NCBI GenBank assembly: GCA_964384945.1
Contig: CAYLMK010000049.1
Location: 1-13,168, forward strand
From: S015-6 sp964384945
GTDB lineage: Bacteria > Desulfobacterota > DSWW01
Direction: 5' to 3'
Length of the DNA: 13,168 bases
In this document: positions 1-10,640 of the stretch, piece by piece
Position numbering within the stretch: the first letter of the stretch is position 1
Layout of the letters: each line of letters opens with the position of its first letter
The notes under the pieces: generated by a model
Databases searched by the model: none
The model's input: the letters and a program-made list of their open reading frames with translations, nothing else
Told to the model about the DNA's origin: nothing
Position numbers and translations under genes: made by a program

Positions 1-44
1 ACGTTCACGTGCGGCTTCGTTCGCTCAAACTTCTGCTTTGCCAT
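1..44 (-). CDS. tuf: Elongation factor Tu, N-terminal 14 codons (partial)
   Basis: The reading frame begins with ATG at 44 and leaves the window at base 1. The peptide is MAKQKFERTKPHVN, with the next codon cut after GT. This is the characteristic EF-Tu amino terminus that precedes the P-loop. EF-G from fusA starts quite differently. A strong Shine-Dalgarno AGGAGG lies at 50-55, five bases before the ATG, and supports the start. EF-Tu delivers aminoacyl-tRNA to the ribosomal A site as a GTP complex in the cytoplasm. It follows rpsG by 71 bases on the same strand, so it is probably co-transcribed with rpsL-rpsG. The unusual point is that fusA is not between rpsG and tuf. Only the start is visible, so whether the gene is complete cannot be judged. 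Confidence 0.9.
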   Translation of the reverse strand, partial: MAKQKFERTKPHVN

Positions 45-115
45 CTCCGCCTCCTGGATAGGTCTTGGTCCCCGAGAGAAGGGGGTGTTTCTCGTTCCGG
101 GTCGTTACGCGTCGA

Positions 116-586
116 TCACCACCGGTAGTGGGCGAATGCCTTGTTCGCCTCCGCCATCTTGTGGGTGTCCTCTTTCTTCTTGATGGAAGCCCCACGATTT
201 CCGGCAGCATCCAGGATTTCCATCGCAAGCCTTTCCCGCATCGACTTCTCTTGTCGCTTCTTGGCGAAACCGATGAGCCACCGGATGGCGAGGGATTGCC
301 TGCGTTCGTAGCGCACCTCGACAGGCACCTGATACGTGGCCCCTCCGACTCGCCTGGACCTGACTTCGAGCACGGGCTTCACGTTTTCGAAGGCCTGTTT
401 GAACACCTTGAGGGGGTCCTGCCTGGTTCTCTCCTGGATGATGGTGAAGGCATCATACAGGATCATCTCGCCCGTGCTCTTCTTTCCGTGGCGCATGAGG
501 GCGTTGATGAACTTGGCAACGAGCTTGTCCCCGTATTTCGGATCGGGCAGGACGTCTCGTTTTTGTACCTCTCTTCTGCGCGGCAT
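116..586 (-). CDS. rpsG: 30S ribosomal protein S7
   Basis: This encodes 156 residues, the normal length for bacterial S7. The start peptide MPRRREVQKRDVLPDPKYGD, the segment GGATYQVPVEV and the C-terminal NKAFAHYRW are family hallmarks. S7 nucleates assembly of the 3' major domain of 16S rRNA and forms part of the head near the E site. The ATG at 586 is preceded by GAGGGG with about six bases of spacing. The frame stays open upstream to about 724, but that stretch lies inside rpsL in another frame and is not S7-like. The stop is TGA. The gene lies 22 bases downstream of rpsL and 71 bases upstream of tuf. The rpsL-rpsG gap is too short for a translational S7 operator like that of E. coli, which sits in a spacer of about 100 bases. 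Autoregulation, if any, must therefore work differently or overlap coding sequence. Confidence 0.97.
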   Translation of the reverse strand: MPRRREVQKRDVLPDPKYGDKLVAKFINALMRHGKKSTGEMILYDAFTIIQERTRQDPLKVFKQAFENVKPVLEVRSRRVGGATYQVPVEVRYERRQSLAIRWLIGFAKKRQEKSMRERLAMEILDAAGNRGASIKKKEDTHKMAEANKAFAHYRW

Positions 587-608
587 CTCATTCCCCTCGG
601 GCTTCTTC

Positions 609-980
609 CTACTTCGGTCGCTTGGTCCCGTACTTCGAGCGTCCCTGCTTTCGATCCTGGACCCCCTGGGTATCCAATACGCCGCGGACGACGTGGTATC
701 GAACGCCGGGGAGGTCCTTGACACGACCTCCTCGGATGAGCACGACGGAATGCTCCTGGAGGTTGTGACCGACTCCGGGGATATAGGTTGTCACTTCCAT
801 GCCGTTGGTAAGCCGAACGCGAGCGACCTTGCGCAGGGCCGAGTTCGGCTTCTTGGGCGTGGTCGTGAAAACGCGAAGACACACCCCTCGTTTCTGGGGG
901 CACTCCTGCAATGCGGGGGCGGTGTGTCTCTTCGAAACGGGTTTTCTGCCGTTCTTGATCAGTTGGTTGATGGTCGGCAT
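609..980 (-). CDS. rpsL: 30S ribosomal protein S12
   Basis: This encodes 123 residues, close to the 124 of E. coli S12. The protein starts MPTINQLIKNGRKPVSKR and ends GRSKYGTKRPK. The decoding-centre loops TTTPKKPNSALRK and GGRVKDLPGVRYH are intact. Lys43 and Lys88 are the streptomycin-sensitive residues, and Asp89 is the usual methylthiolation position. S12 monitors codon-anticodon pairing in the A site. The ATG at 980 is chosen because it matches the family start and has AAGGA nine bases upstream. An in-frame extension to 1019 adds 13 non-conserved residues and is rejected. The stop is TAG. It is the first gene after the promoter at 1043-1071, 131 bases beyond the end of rpoC. Its Shine-Dalgarno lies inside a short A/T palindrome (983-997). 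Confidence 0.97.
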   Translation of the reverse strand: MPTINQLIKNGRKPVSKRHTAPALQECPQKRGVCLRVFTTTPKKPNSALRKVARVRLTNGMEVTTYIPGVGHNLQEHSVVLIRGGRVKDLPGVRYHVVRGVLDTQGVQDRKQGRSKYGTKRPK

Positions 981-982
981 GA

Positions 983-997
983 AAAAAGGTCCTTTTT
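983..997 (-). promoter_or_regulatory. rpsL Shine-Dalgarno inside a palindrome
   Basis: On the minus strand this reads AAAAAGGACCTTTTT, a perfect inverted repeat around one central A. The ribosome binding site AAGGA (990-994) lies within it, nine bases before the rpsL ATG. In mRNA the arms could pair as AAAAAG with CUUUUU around a GAC loop and hide the site. The stem is mostly A-U and weak, so any effect would be slight. The palindrome is seen directly. Its function is inference. Confidence 0.45.
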
Positions 998-1042
998 CCC
1001 GTGAATTAGCCGGAACCAAGCCCGCGATTGAATAAATGACAC

Positions 1043-1071
1043 ATAATAGTTTGATTGCACGGAAATGTCAA
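1043..1071 (-). promoter_or_regulatory. Sigma-70-type promoter for rpsL-rpsG-tuf
   Basis: On the minus strand there is a perfect -35 hexamer TTGACA (1066-1071), a 17-bp spacer (1049-1065) and a -10 hexamer TATTAT (1043-1048) with one mismatch to TATAAT. Transcription would start near 1036 and give a leader of about 55 bases before the rpsL ATG at 980. The local sequence is A/T-rich in a G+C-rich neighbourhood. The site lies between the end of rpoC (1112) and rpsL, the classical place for a str operon promoter. It would let the rpsL-rpsG-tuf segment be transcribed separately from rpoBC, although read-through from rpoC is also possible. Confidence 0.8.
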
Positions 1072-1080
1072 TAAGCATGA

Positions 1081-1097
1081 CCGGATACCGGATCCGG
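1081..1097. repeat. Inverted repeat after rpoC
   Basis: CCGGAT (1081-1086) and ATCCGG (1092-1097) flank a five-base centre, giving a 6-bp stem in RNA from either strand. It lies 15 bases after the rpoC stop and 10 bases upstream of the -35 of the rpsL promoter. On the minus strand, the direction of the genes, it is not followed by a U tract, so it is not a standard Rho-independent terminator. On the plus strand a run of eight T follows at 1105-1112, but with an intervening AGAACGG. It might weaken read-through or stabilise the rpoC 3' end. This is a guess. Confidence 0.4.
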
Positions 1098-1111
1098 AGA
1101 ACGGTTTTTTT

Positions 1112-5215
<4,104 letters not shown>

Positions 5216-5264
5216 GGCTTGTTCCCCCTCTCTGAGGAGTTGGAAGTGTGCTTATGGTTCTTGT

Positions 5265-5285
5265 TATTAGCTATTAGCTATTAGC
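5265..5285. repeat. Three tandem TATTAGC heptamers in the rpoB-rpoC spacer
   Basis: TATTAGC occurs three times without mismatch at 5265-5271, 5272-5278 and 5279-5285. The overlapping 11-mer AGCTATTAGCT appears at 5269-5279 and 5276-5286. Its reverse complement AGCTAATAGCT is found twice more in the non-coding right edge of the window (13063-13073 and 13152-13162). Each 11-mer is itself a near palindrome. The array lies in the 144-bp spacer between rpoB and rpoC, about 50 bases before the rpoC start. This suggests a short intergenic repeat family in this genome. Confidence 0.75.
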
Positions 5286-5299
5286 TGTTGGTTCCCCCA

Positions 5300-5317
5300 C
5301 CCCGGCCATCGCCGGGG
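5300..5317. repeat. GC-rich hairpin in the rpoB-rpoC spacer
   Basis: CCCCGGC (5300-5306) and GCCGGGG (5311-5317) form a perfect 7-bp stem with a CATC loop on the plus strand (GATG in mRNA). No U tract follows in the direction of transcription, so it is not a standard terminator. It lies beside the TATTAGC heptamers and may belong to the same repeat unit, because the right-edge repeat also has a C4/G4 hairpin between its ends. It could act as an mRNA stability element between rpoB and rpoC, which is inference. Confidence 0.55.
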
Positions 5318-5359
5318 CGGCCGGGAGGGCCAAAAGCCAGAAGCGGATAGCTGCGTTTT

Positions 5360-8300
5360 CTAGGGTTCCTCCACATCCAGGAACTCCACGTCCAGGGCCA
5401 GGGCCTGCAGCTCCTTCACGAGCACGTTGAAGGACTCGGGCAGGCCGGGTTCCAGGACGTTCTCTCCCTTCACGATGGCCTCGTAGGTTCGAGTTCTTCC
5501 CGCGACGTCGTCGGATTTCACGGTCAGAAATTCCTGAAGGCTGTAAGCGGCCCCATAGGCCTCCATGGCCCAGACCTCCATCTCCCCCAGGCGCTGGCCG
5601 CCGAACTGGGCCTTTCCGCCCAGAGGCTGCTGGGTGACGAGGGAATAGGGGCCGATCGAGCGGGCGTGGATCTTGTCGTCCACGAGGTGGTGGAGTTTCA
5701 TCAGGTACATGACGCCAACGGTGACCTGCTGATCGAAGCGGTCGCCGGTTCGGCCGTCGTAGAGGGTCGCCTGTCCGTTGAGCGGCATCCCGGAACTGCC
5801 CATGAGGGCCTTGATCTCCTCCTCGTCGGCGCCGTCAAAAACCGGGGACGCCATGAAGATCCCGTTCCGGGAAGTCTTCGCGAGCCGGACGAGTTCCTTT
5901 TCGGAGAGGGATTCCACCCACTTCTTCATGTCGGGTCCGTACGCGTCGATCAAGGTATTCCGGAGGGCGGCCAGATCGTAGGCCTTCTCGGCGAGTCGGG
6001 CGATGGTTTCCCCCATGCCCTTCGATGCCCATCCGAGGTGGGCCTCCAGGATCTGCCCCACGTTCATTCGGGACGGGACGCCGAGCGGGTTGAGCACGAC
6101 ATCGACGGGCGTGCCGTCCTCCAGGTAGGGCATGTCCTCTTCCGGCAGGACGCGGGACAGGACCCCCTTGTTCCCGTGGCGTCCGGCCATCTTGTCGCCT
6201 ACGGAGAGCTTCCTCTTGATGGCGATGTCGACCTTGACCATCTTGATCACGCCCGGAGGCAGCTCATCCCCCTTCTTCAGGCGGCTGATCTTTTCGTTGA
6301 AGAGGAACTGAATCAGGTCGATCTGTTCCTCCAGATTGTCCATGATGATCTTGATGTCCTTTTCAACCTTCTCCCCGTCCTTGATCGAGATGTCCTTCCA
6401 GTAGCTCGGCGGGATCGCTTCCAGGTCCTCCTCCAGAATCACCTTGTTCTTCTGAAGCAGGACCTTGTTCTTGTAGCGGTCGTTGAGGATCCCGGAGGTC
6501 TTCTTGCCCACGAGGAGCTTCTTGACTTTGTCATAGGCGCTCTGGCGGAGGATCTTGATCTCGTCTTCCATGTCCTTGGTGAGGCGGGCGATCTCCTTGT
6601 CCTCGATCATCTTGGTGCGCCCGTCCTTTTCCACCCCTTTCCGGACAAAGACGCGGGCGTTGATCACCGTGCCCTCGACACCCGGCGGGACGCGGAAGGA
6701 TGTATCCCGAACGTCCCCCGCCTTCTCGCCGAAGATCGCCCGGAGGAGCTTTTCCTCCGGACTGAGCTGCGTTTCCCCCTTGGGCGTGATCTTGCCGATG
6801 AGGATGTCGCCCGGGCCGACCTCGGCCCCGATTCGCACAATGCCGCTGTCGTCCAGGTCCTTGAGCGCCTCCTCCCCCACGTTGGGGATGTCCCGGGTGA
6901 TCTCCTCCTTGCCCAGCTTCGTGTCCCGTGCGATGGCTTCGAACTCCTCGATGTGGATCGAGGTGAAGGCGTCCTCCTTGACGAGCCTTTCGCTGATGAG
7001 GATGGAGTCCTCGAAGTTGTATCCTCCCCAGGGCATGAAAGCGACAATCACGTTGCGGCCGAGGGACAGTTCGCCCAGATGCGTGGCGGGACCGTCGGCC
7101 AGCACCTCTCCCTGGCTCACCTTGTCCCCGACCTGGACGATCGGTTTCTGGTGAATGCAGGTATTCTGGTTCGAGCGGACGAACTTGATCAGGTTGTAGA
7201 TGTCGACGCCGGGGTCCCCCTTCTGCTTGGGGGGAGGCGTCACCCGCACGACGATGCGTGTGGCGTCGATGCTTTCGACAATGCCGTCCCGCTTGGCGAT
7301 GACGGTGACGCCGCTGTCGGTCGCAACGACTCCCTCCATGCCCGTGCCCACGAGCGGCGCCTCGGTCCGAAGCAGAGGGACCGCCTGTCTCTGCATGTTG
7401 GACCCCATCAGAGCGCGGTTTGCGTCGTCGTGCTCGAGGAACGGGATCAAGGATGCTGCGACGCTGACGAGCTGCGTGGGGGAGACGTCCATGTACTCGA
7501 TTTCCGATGGGTCGACCATCGTGAACTCGCCCCCCACCCTGGCGGAGACCAGGTTCCGAAGAAAACGGCCCTGCGCGTCCAGGGGGGCGTTTGCCTGGGC
7601 GATCTTGTGCTGCTCCTCCTCGAGGGCGGACAGGTACCGGGTTTCCCGCGAAACCTTGCCGTTGGCGACGACCCGGTAGGGTGTTTCGATAAAGCCGAAT
7701 TCGTTGATCCGGGCGAACGTGCTCAGGGAGGAGATGAGCCCGATGTTGGGCCCTTCCGGGGTTTCCACAGGGCATATCCGCCCGTAGTGCGTGGGGTGCA
7801 CGTCGCGGACCTCGAAACCGGCCCGCTCCCGCGTCAGCCCGCCCGGCCCCAGGGCGCTCAACCTTCTCTTGTGGGTGATTTCGCTCAACGGATTTGTCTG
7901 ATCCATGAACTGAGAGAGCTGGCTGGATCCGAAGAATTCCTTCACCACCGCAAAAACAGGCTTGGCGTTGATGAGGTCGTGGGGCATCAGGGTGTCCACT
8001 TCCTGCAGACTCAGCCTCTCCCGGATTGCCTTCTCCATGCGCACCATGCCGATGCGGTACTGGTTCTCCAGCAGTTCTCCCACGGAGCGGACCCTGCGGT
8101 TGCCCAGGTGGTCGATGTCGTCGATGGTGCCGTGGCCGTTCCTGAGCTTCAAGAGATACTCGACCACAGCGAGGATGTCCTCTCTGCGGAGCGTCTGCAC
8201 GTCCAGCCCCGTCTCCAGACCCAGTTTGTAGTTGAGTTTGAGCCTTCCGACCTTGGAGAGGTCGTAACGGTCCGCGTTGAAAAAGAGGTTGCCGAAGAAC

Positions 8301-9472
8301 GCGGCGGCCGTGTCGAGATTCGGCGGGTCCCCGGGGCGGAGACGCCGGTAAATCTCGACGATGGCTTCCTCCTGGGTGTTTACCTTGTCCATCAGCAGGG
8401 TCTGCTGAAGGGAAGGGCCGATCAGATGGTCGTTGATGTGGAGCAGGGAGAAGGTGTCGATCCCGCGATCGAGGATCTCCTCGAACTTCTGTTCGGTGAT
8501 CTGCTCGTTGTATTCCACGAGGATCTCGCCCGTCTTCATATCGGTGATGTCCTCGGCGGCATGGCAGCCGATCACATCCTCCGACCGAATGGGGATTCGT
8601 TTCACCTTGGCGCTTTGGAGCTTCTTGATGGCGGGTCTCAGGAACCTCTTGCCTTTCTTGAGCAGGACCTCGCCGGTGGCCGGATCGCGAATATCTTTGG
8701 TTACCTGCCTCTCGGCCAGAACCTGCGGGTCGAACTTCTGGGACAGCTTCCTTCCTTCCTCTACGTAAACCTCAATCGTCTTGTAAAAGTGGTTGAGCAG
8801 TTCCTCGGCGGTATACCCGAGAGCTTTGAGGAGGATGGTGGCCGGAAGCTTCCGGCGGCGATCGATGCGGACATAGAGGATATCCTTGGTGTCGAACTCG
8901 AAATCGAGCCAGGAACCCCGATAGGGAATGATGCGCGCGGAGTAGAGGATCTTGCCCGTGTGCGTCTTCCCCTTGTCGTGATCGAAGAAAACGCCGGGGG
9001 ATCGGTGCATCTGGCTGACGATCACGCGTTCGGTCCCGTTGATGATAAAGGTCCCGTTCTCGGTCATGAGAGGGATCTCGCCGAAATAGACCTCCTGTTC
9101 CTTCACGTCCCGAATGCTCTGCACGCCCGTGTCCGGGTCCTTGTCCCACTTGACGAGCTGGACGATGATCTTGATCGGTATGGAGAAGGTCATGCCCCTC
9201 TGCATGCACTCGTCCACGTCGTACTTGGGTTTTCCGAGAACATACCTTACGTACTCGAGAGAGCAGGTCTCATTGAAATCCTTGATCGGAAAGACGCTGC
9301 GGAACACCTCCTCCATGCCGATGGGTTTCCGCTTTTCCGGCGCCACCCGCGATTGGAGGAACGTCTCGTACGAATTCTTCTGGATATCGATGAGATTGGG
9401 AAAATCGAGGATTTTTTCAATCTTGTTGAACGATCTTCGATATCGCTTGCGGTGAAGATTGAGCGAATCCAT
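5360..9472 (-). CDS. rpoB: DNA-directed RNA polymerase subunit beta
   Basis: This encodes 1370 residues, full length (E. coli 1342). The rifampicin pocket at 514-539 (FGSSQLSQFMDQ to HKRRLSALG) keeps Asp524, His534 and Ser539. These are equivalent to E. coli 516, 526 and 531, so the enzyme should be rifampicin-sensitive. MPWGGYNFEDSI lies at 813-824, and GDKMAGRHGNKG contains the active-centre lysines Lys1094 and Lys1102. A charged, helical insert at about 945-1065 corresponds to the SI2 region of proteobacteria. The C-terminal GGKAQFGGQRLGEMEVWA segment, which contacts beta', is intact. The ATG at 9472 has AAGGAG at 9479-9484, six bases away, and MDSLNLHRKRYRRSF is a typical start. The stop is TAG. 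It is preceded by a 168-base spacer after rplL with long-range complementary segments. One of them directly abuts the ribosome binding site. Confidence 0.98.
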   Translation of the reverse strand: MDSLNLHRKRYRRSFNKIEKILDFPNLIDIQKNSYETFLQSRVAPEKRKPIGMEEVFRSVFPIKDFNETCSLEYVRYVLGKPKYDVDECMQRGMTFSIPIKIIVQLVKWDKDPDTGVQSIRDVKEQEVYFGEIPLMTENGTFIINGTERVIVSQMHRSPGVFFDHDKGKTHTGKILYSARIIPYRGSWLDFEFDTKDILYVRIDRRRKLPATILLKALGYTAEELLNHFYKTIEVYVEEGRKLSQKFDPQVLAERQVTKDIRDPATGEVLLKKGKRFLRPAIKKLQSAKVKRIPIRSEDVIGCHAAEDITDMKTGEILVEYNEQITEQKFEEILDRGIDTFSLLHINDHLIGPSLQQTLLMDKVNTQEEAIVEIYRRLRPGDPPNLDTAAAFFGNLFFNADRYDLSKVGRLKLNYKLGLETGLDVQTLRREDILAVVEYLLKLRNGHGTIDDIDHLGNRRVRSVGELLENQYRIGMVRMEKAIRERLSLQEVDTLMPHDLINAKPVFAVVKEFFGSSQLSQFMDQTNPLSEITHKRRLSALGPGGLTRERAGFEVRDVHPTHYGRICPVETPEGPNIGLISSLSTFARINEFGFIETPYRVVANGKVSRETRYLSALEEEQHKIAQANAPLDAQGRFLRNLVSARVGGEFTMVDPSEIEYMDVSPTQLVSVAASLIPFLEHDDANRALMGSNMQRQAVPLLRTEAPLVGTGMEGVVATDSGVTVIAKRDGIVESIDATRIVVRVTPPPKQKGDPGVDIYNLIKFVRSNQNTCIHQKPIVQVGDKVSQGEVLADGPATHLGELSLGRNVIVAFMPWGGYNFEDSILISERLVKEDAFTSIHIEEFEAIARDTKLGKEEITRDIPNVGEEALKDLDDSGIVRIGAEVGPGDILIGKITPKGETQLSPEEKLLRAIFGEKAGDVRDTSFRVPPGVEGTVINARVFVRKGVEKDGRTKMIEDKEIARLTKDMEDEIKILRQSAYDKVKKLLVGKKTSGILNDRYKNKVLLQKNKVILEEDLEAIPPSYWKDISIKDGEKVEKDIKIIMDNLEEQIDLIQFLFNEKISRLKKGDELPPGVIKMVKVDIAIKRKLSVGDKMAGRHGNKGVLSRVLPEEDMPYLEDGTPVDVVLNPLGVPSRMNVGQILEAHLGWASKGMGETIARLAEKAYDLAALRNTLIDAYGPDMKKWVESLSEKELVRLAKTSRNGIFMASPVFDGADEEEIKALMGSSGMPLNGQATLYDGRTGDRFDQQVTVGVMYLMKLHHLVDDKIHARSIGPYSLVTQQPLGGKAQFGGQRLGEMEVWAMEAYGAAYSLQEFLTVKSDDVAGRTRTYEAIVKGENVLEPGLPESFNVLVKELQALALDVEFLDVEEP

Positions 9473-9640
9473 TCATGTCTCCTTGTGAGACGGAGCGTTC
9501 GGTGGAAAGGCTGGGCTTTCTCCTACGCCGTGGTCGACGCAAGTGCGCGGAGGAATCTCGGCAAGAGCGATGCGTCTCACTCGGAACAAGCGGGAACGGG
9601 ACGCGTAGGAACCTCGTGAAGGAAATCCGGGACGCTCCTC
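9473..9640 (-). promoter_or_regulatory. rplL-rpoB spacer with nested inverted repeats (candidate processing or attenuation structure)
   Basis: Three nested complementary pairs are visible. They are 9632-9638 with 9492-9498 (7 bp), 9603-9610 with 9521-9528 (8 bp) and 9571-9576 with 9536-9541 (6 bp). A fourth 8-bp pair joins 9573-9580 with 9485-9492, which touches the rpoB Shine-Dalgarno (9479-9484). This fourth pair cannot form together with the outermost and innermost pairs, and it would cross the middle one. Two alternative mRNA folds are therefore possible. In E. coli the same spacer carries an attenuator and an RNase III site that sets the ratio of L7/L12 to RNA polymerase, so a similar role is plausible here. 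No promoter is evident. The pairings were found by eye and no energy was computed. Confidence 0.45.
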
Positions 9641-10036
9641 TTACTTGATTTCAACTTCCGCCCCGACCTCTTCGAGCTTGGCCTTGATGTCCGCAGCCTC
9701 CTCCTTCGGAACGGCTTCTTTGACCGGTTTGGGAACGCCTTCCACCAGGTCTTTCGCCTCTTTGAGGCCCAGACCGGTGACGGCCCGGACCACCTTGATG
9801 ACCTGGATCTTCTGGGATCCGAAGCTCTTCAGGATCACATCGAATTCGGTCTTCTCCTCTTCTTGTGCGGCAGCCGCTTCGCCGGCCGCAGCGACCGGCA
9901 TCACGCCCATGGCGGCCATCGGGGCGGCGGCCGTGACGCCGAACTTCTCTTCGAGGTCCGTTATGAACTGGGACAACTCCAGAACGGTCATGTTCTCGAT
10001 GAACTGCATGACGGCCTCTTTCGTTACTTCTTGCAT
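9641..10036 (-). CDS. rplL: 50S ribosomal protein L7/L12
   Basis: This encodes 131 residues, slightly longer than the usual 120-128. It has an N-terminal dimerisation helix region (about 10-35), an Ala/Met-rich flexible hinge (about 36-60) and the globular C-terminal domain (61-131). The C-terminal domain contains KIQVIKVVRAVTGLGLKEAKDLVEG, the surface that recruits EF-Tu, EF-G and other GTPases. Dimers bind the C-terminal helix of L10 to form the ribosomal stalk. The ATG at 10036 is fixed by the ribosome binding site AAGGAGG at 10045-10051, eight bases away. This supports the small N-terminal extension MQEVTKEAVM over a later Met. The stop is TAA. It lies 34 bases after rplJ and is followed by the long spacer before rpoB. 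L7/L12 is needed in several copies per ribosome, and its very strong ribosome binding site fits that need. Confidence 0.97.
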   Translation of the reverse strand: MQEVTKEAVMQFIENMTVLELSQFITDLEEKFGVTAAAPMAAMGVMPVAAAGEAAAAQEEEKTEFDVILKSFGSQKIQVIKVVRAVTGLGLKEAKDLVEGVPKPVKEAVPKEEAADIKAKLEEVGAEVEIK

Positions 10037-10044
10037 TGCCTCTA

Positions 10045-10051
10045 CCTCCTT
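10045..10051 (-). promoter_or_regulatory. rplL ribosome binding site
   Basis: On the minus strand this reads AAGGAGG, a seven-base anti-16S match, with eight bases before the ATG at 10036. It is one of the strongest Shine-Dalgarno sites in the window and decides the rplL start. It is consistent with the need for L7/L12 in excess over the other ribosomal proteins. Confidence 0.8.
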
Positions 10052-10070
10052 GGGTCCTTTGGGGTACCGT

Positions 10071-10601
10071 TCACGTACTCTCTGACTTTTCCTTTTCTCG
10101 TTGAATGGCGTACAGGGTGCGGACGAATTTCGTCAGGACACCGGCAAGGACATGGACCAGTCCGCTGGTGGGGGCCTTCAGTGTGCCCAGCAGCCTGGCG
10201 AGCAGGACCTCCCGCGGCGGAAGCTTGGAGAGGATTTCGATGCTCTCGCCGGATACCGGCTTGCCGGACAACAAGCCGATCTTGAACTCGATCTTGGGGT
10301 TGTCTTTGACGAAGCGGGCAAGGATCTTGGCGGACTGGGCGGGATCCCGATTGGTGATCGCGACCGCGGTGGGCCCCTGGAAGTGCTCTGCGAGCTGCTC
10401 GAGAGCGGTCCCCGTGACGGCTCTGCGGGCAAGCGTGTTCTTGACGACCCGGAACTTGGTGCCCGCGCTCCGCAATTCGTGACGGAGAAGGGAGATCTCC
10501 GAGACGCTCAATCCCTTGAAGGCAACCAGGCTGACGAACGTGGCCTCGGAGAAGCCGCTCACGAGCGAGGCGACGGTCTGTTCTTTCTCTGTGCGGTTCA
10601 C
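10071..10601 (-). CDS. rplJ: 50S ribosomal protein L10
   Basis: This encodes 176 residues (E. coli 165). The N-terminal rRNA-binding part includes LSVSEISLLRHELRSAG and FRVVKNTLARRAV, typical of L10. The C-terminal helices (about 145-176) anchor L7/L12 dimers. L10 is the base of the stalk, next to L11 in the GTPase-associated centre. The start is GTG at 10601 with GGGAG about eight bases upstream. An ATG a little further upstream is out of frame and ends at a TGA that overlaps this GTG. The stop is TGA. It lies 39 bases after rplA and 34 before rplL. L10 represses its own mRNA in many bacteria through a leader. The 39-base gap leaves little room for one here unless it overlaps the end of rplA, and I could not identify a kink-turn. 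Confidence 0.96.
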   Translation of the reverse strand: MNRTEKEQTVASLVSGFSEATFVSLVAFKGLSVSEISLLRHELRSAGTKFRVVKNTLARRAVTGTALEQLAEHFQGPTAVAITNRDPAQSAKILARFVKDNPKIEFKIGLLSGKPVSGESIEILSKLPPREVLLARLLGTLKAPTSGLVHVLAGVLTKFVRTLYAIQREKEKSEST

Positions 10602-10640
10602 TTTGTTTCTCCCATGCAGACTTCTTGATCCCGCGTGAGA

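Noticed and set aside
45..115. Terminator or promoter between rpsG and tuf
   Set aside because: Only weak stems (CCCC/GGGG and GAGAA/TTCTC, mutually exclusive) and no U tract or -35/-10 pair are seen, so co-transcription is more likely.
587..724. Upstream in-frame extension of rpsG into rpsL
   Set aside because: The added residues are not S7-like, overlap the conserved rpsL gene, and a good ATG with a ribosome binding site exists at 586.
5300..5317. Rho-independent terminator between rpoB and rpoC
   Set aside because: The GC stem has no U tract in the direction of transcription, and termination there would prevent rpoC expression.
5216..5359. Promoter for rpoC in the spacer
   Set aside because: The A/T-rich heptamers offer -10-like strings such as TAATAA, but no acceptable -35 lies 15-19 bases upstream.
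5666..9619. Plus-strand open frame of 1317 codons opposite rpoB
   Set aside because: It is the same kind of shadow frame, covering the conserved rpoB gene, without a family signature. The length comes from codon bias that avoids stop codons on the other strand.
10602..10640. L10 autoregulatory leader before rplJ
   Set aside because: Only 39 bases separate rplA and rplJ, and no kink-turn or terminator/antiterminator structure could be recognised.
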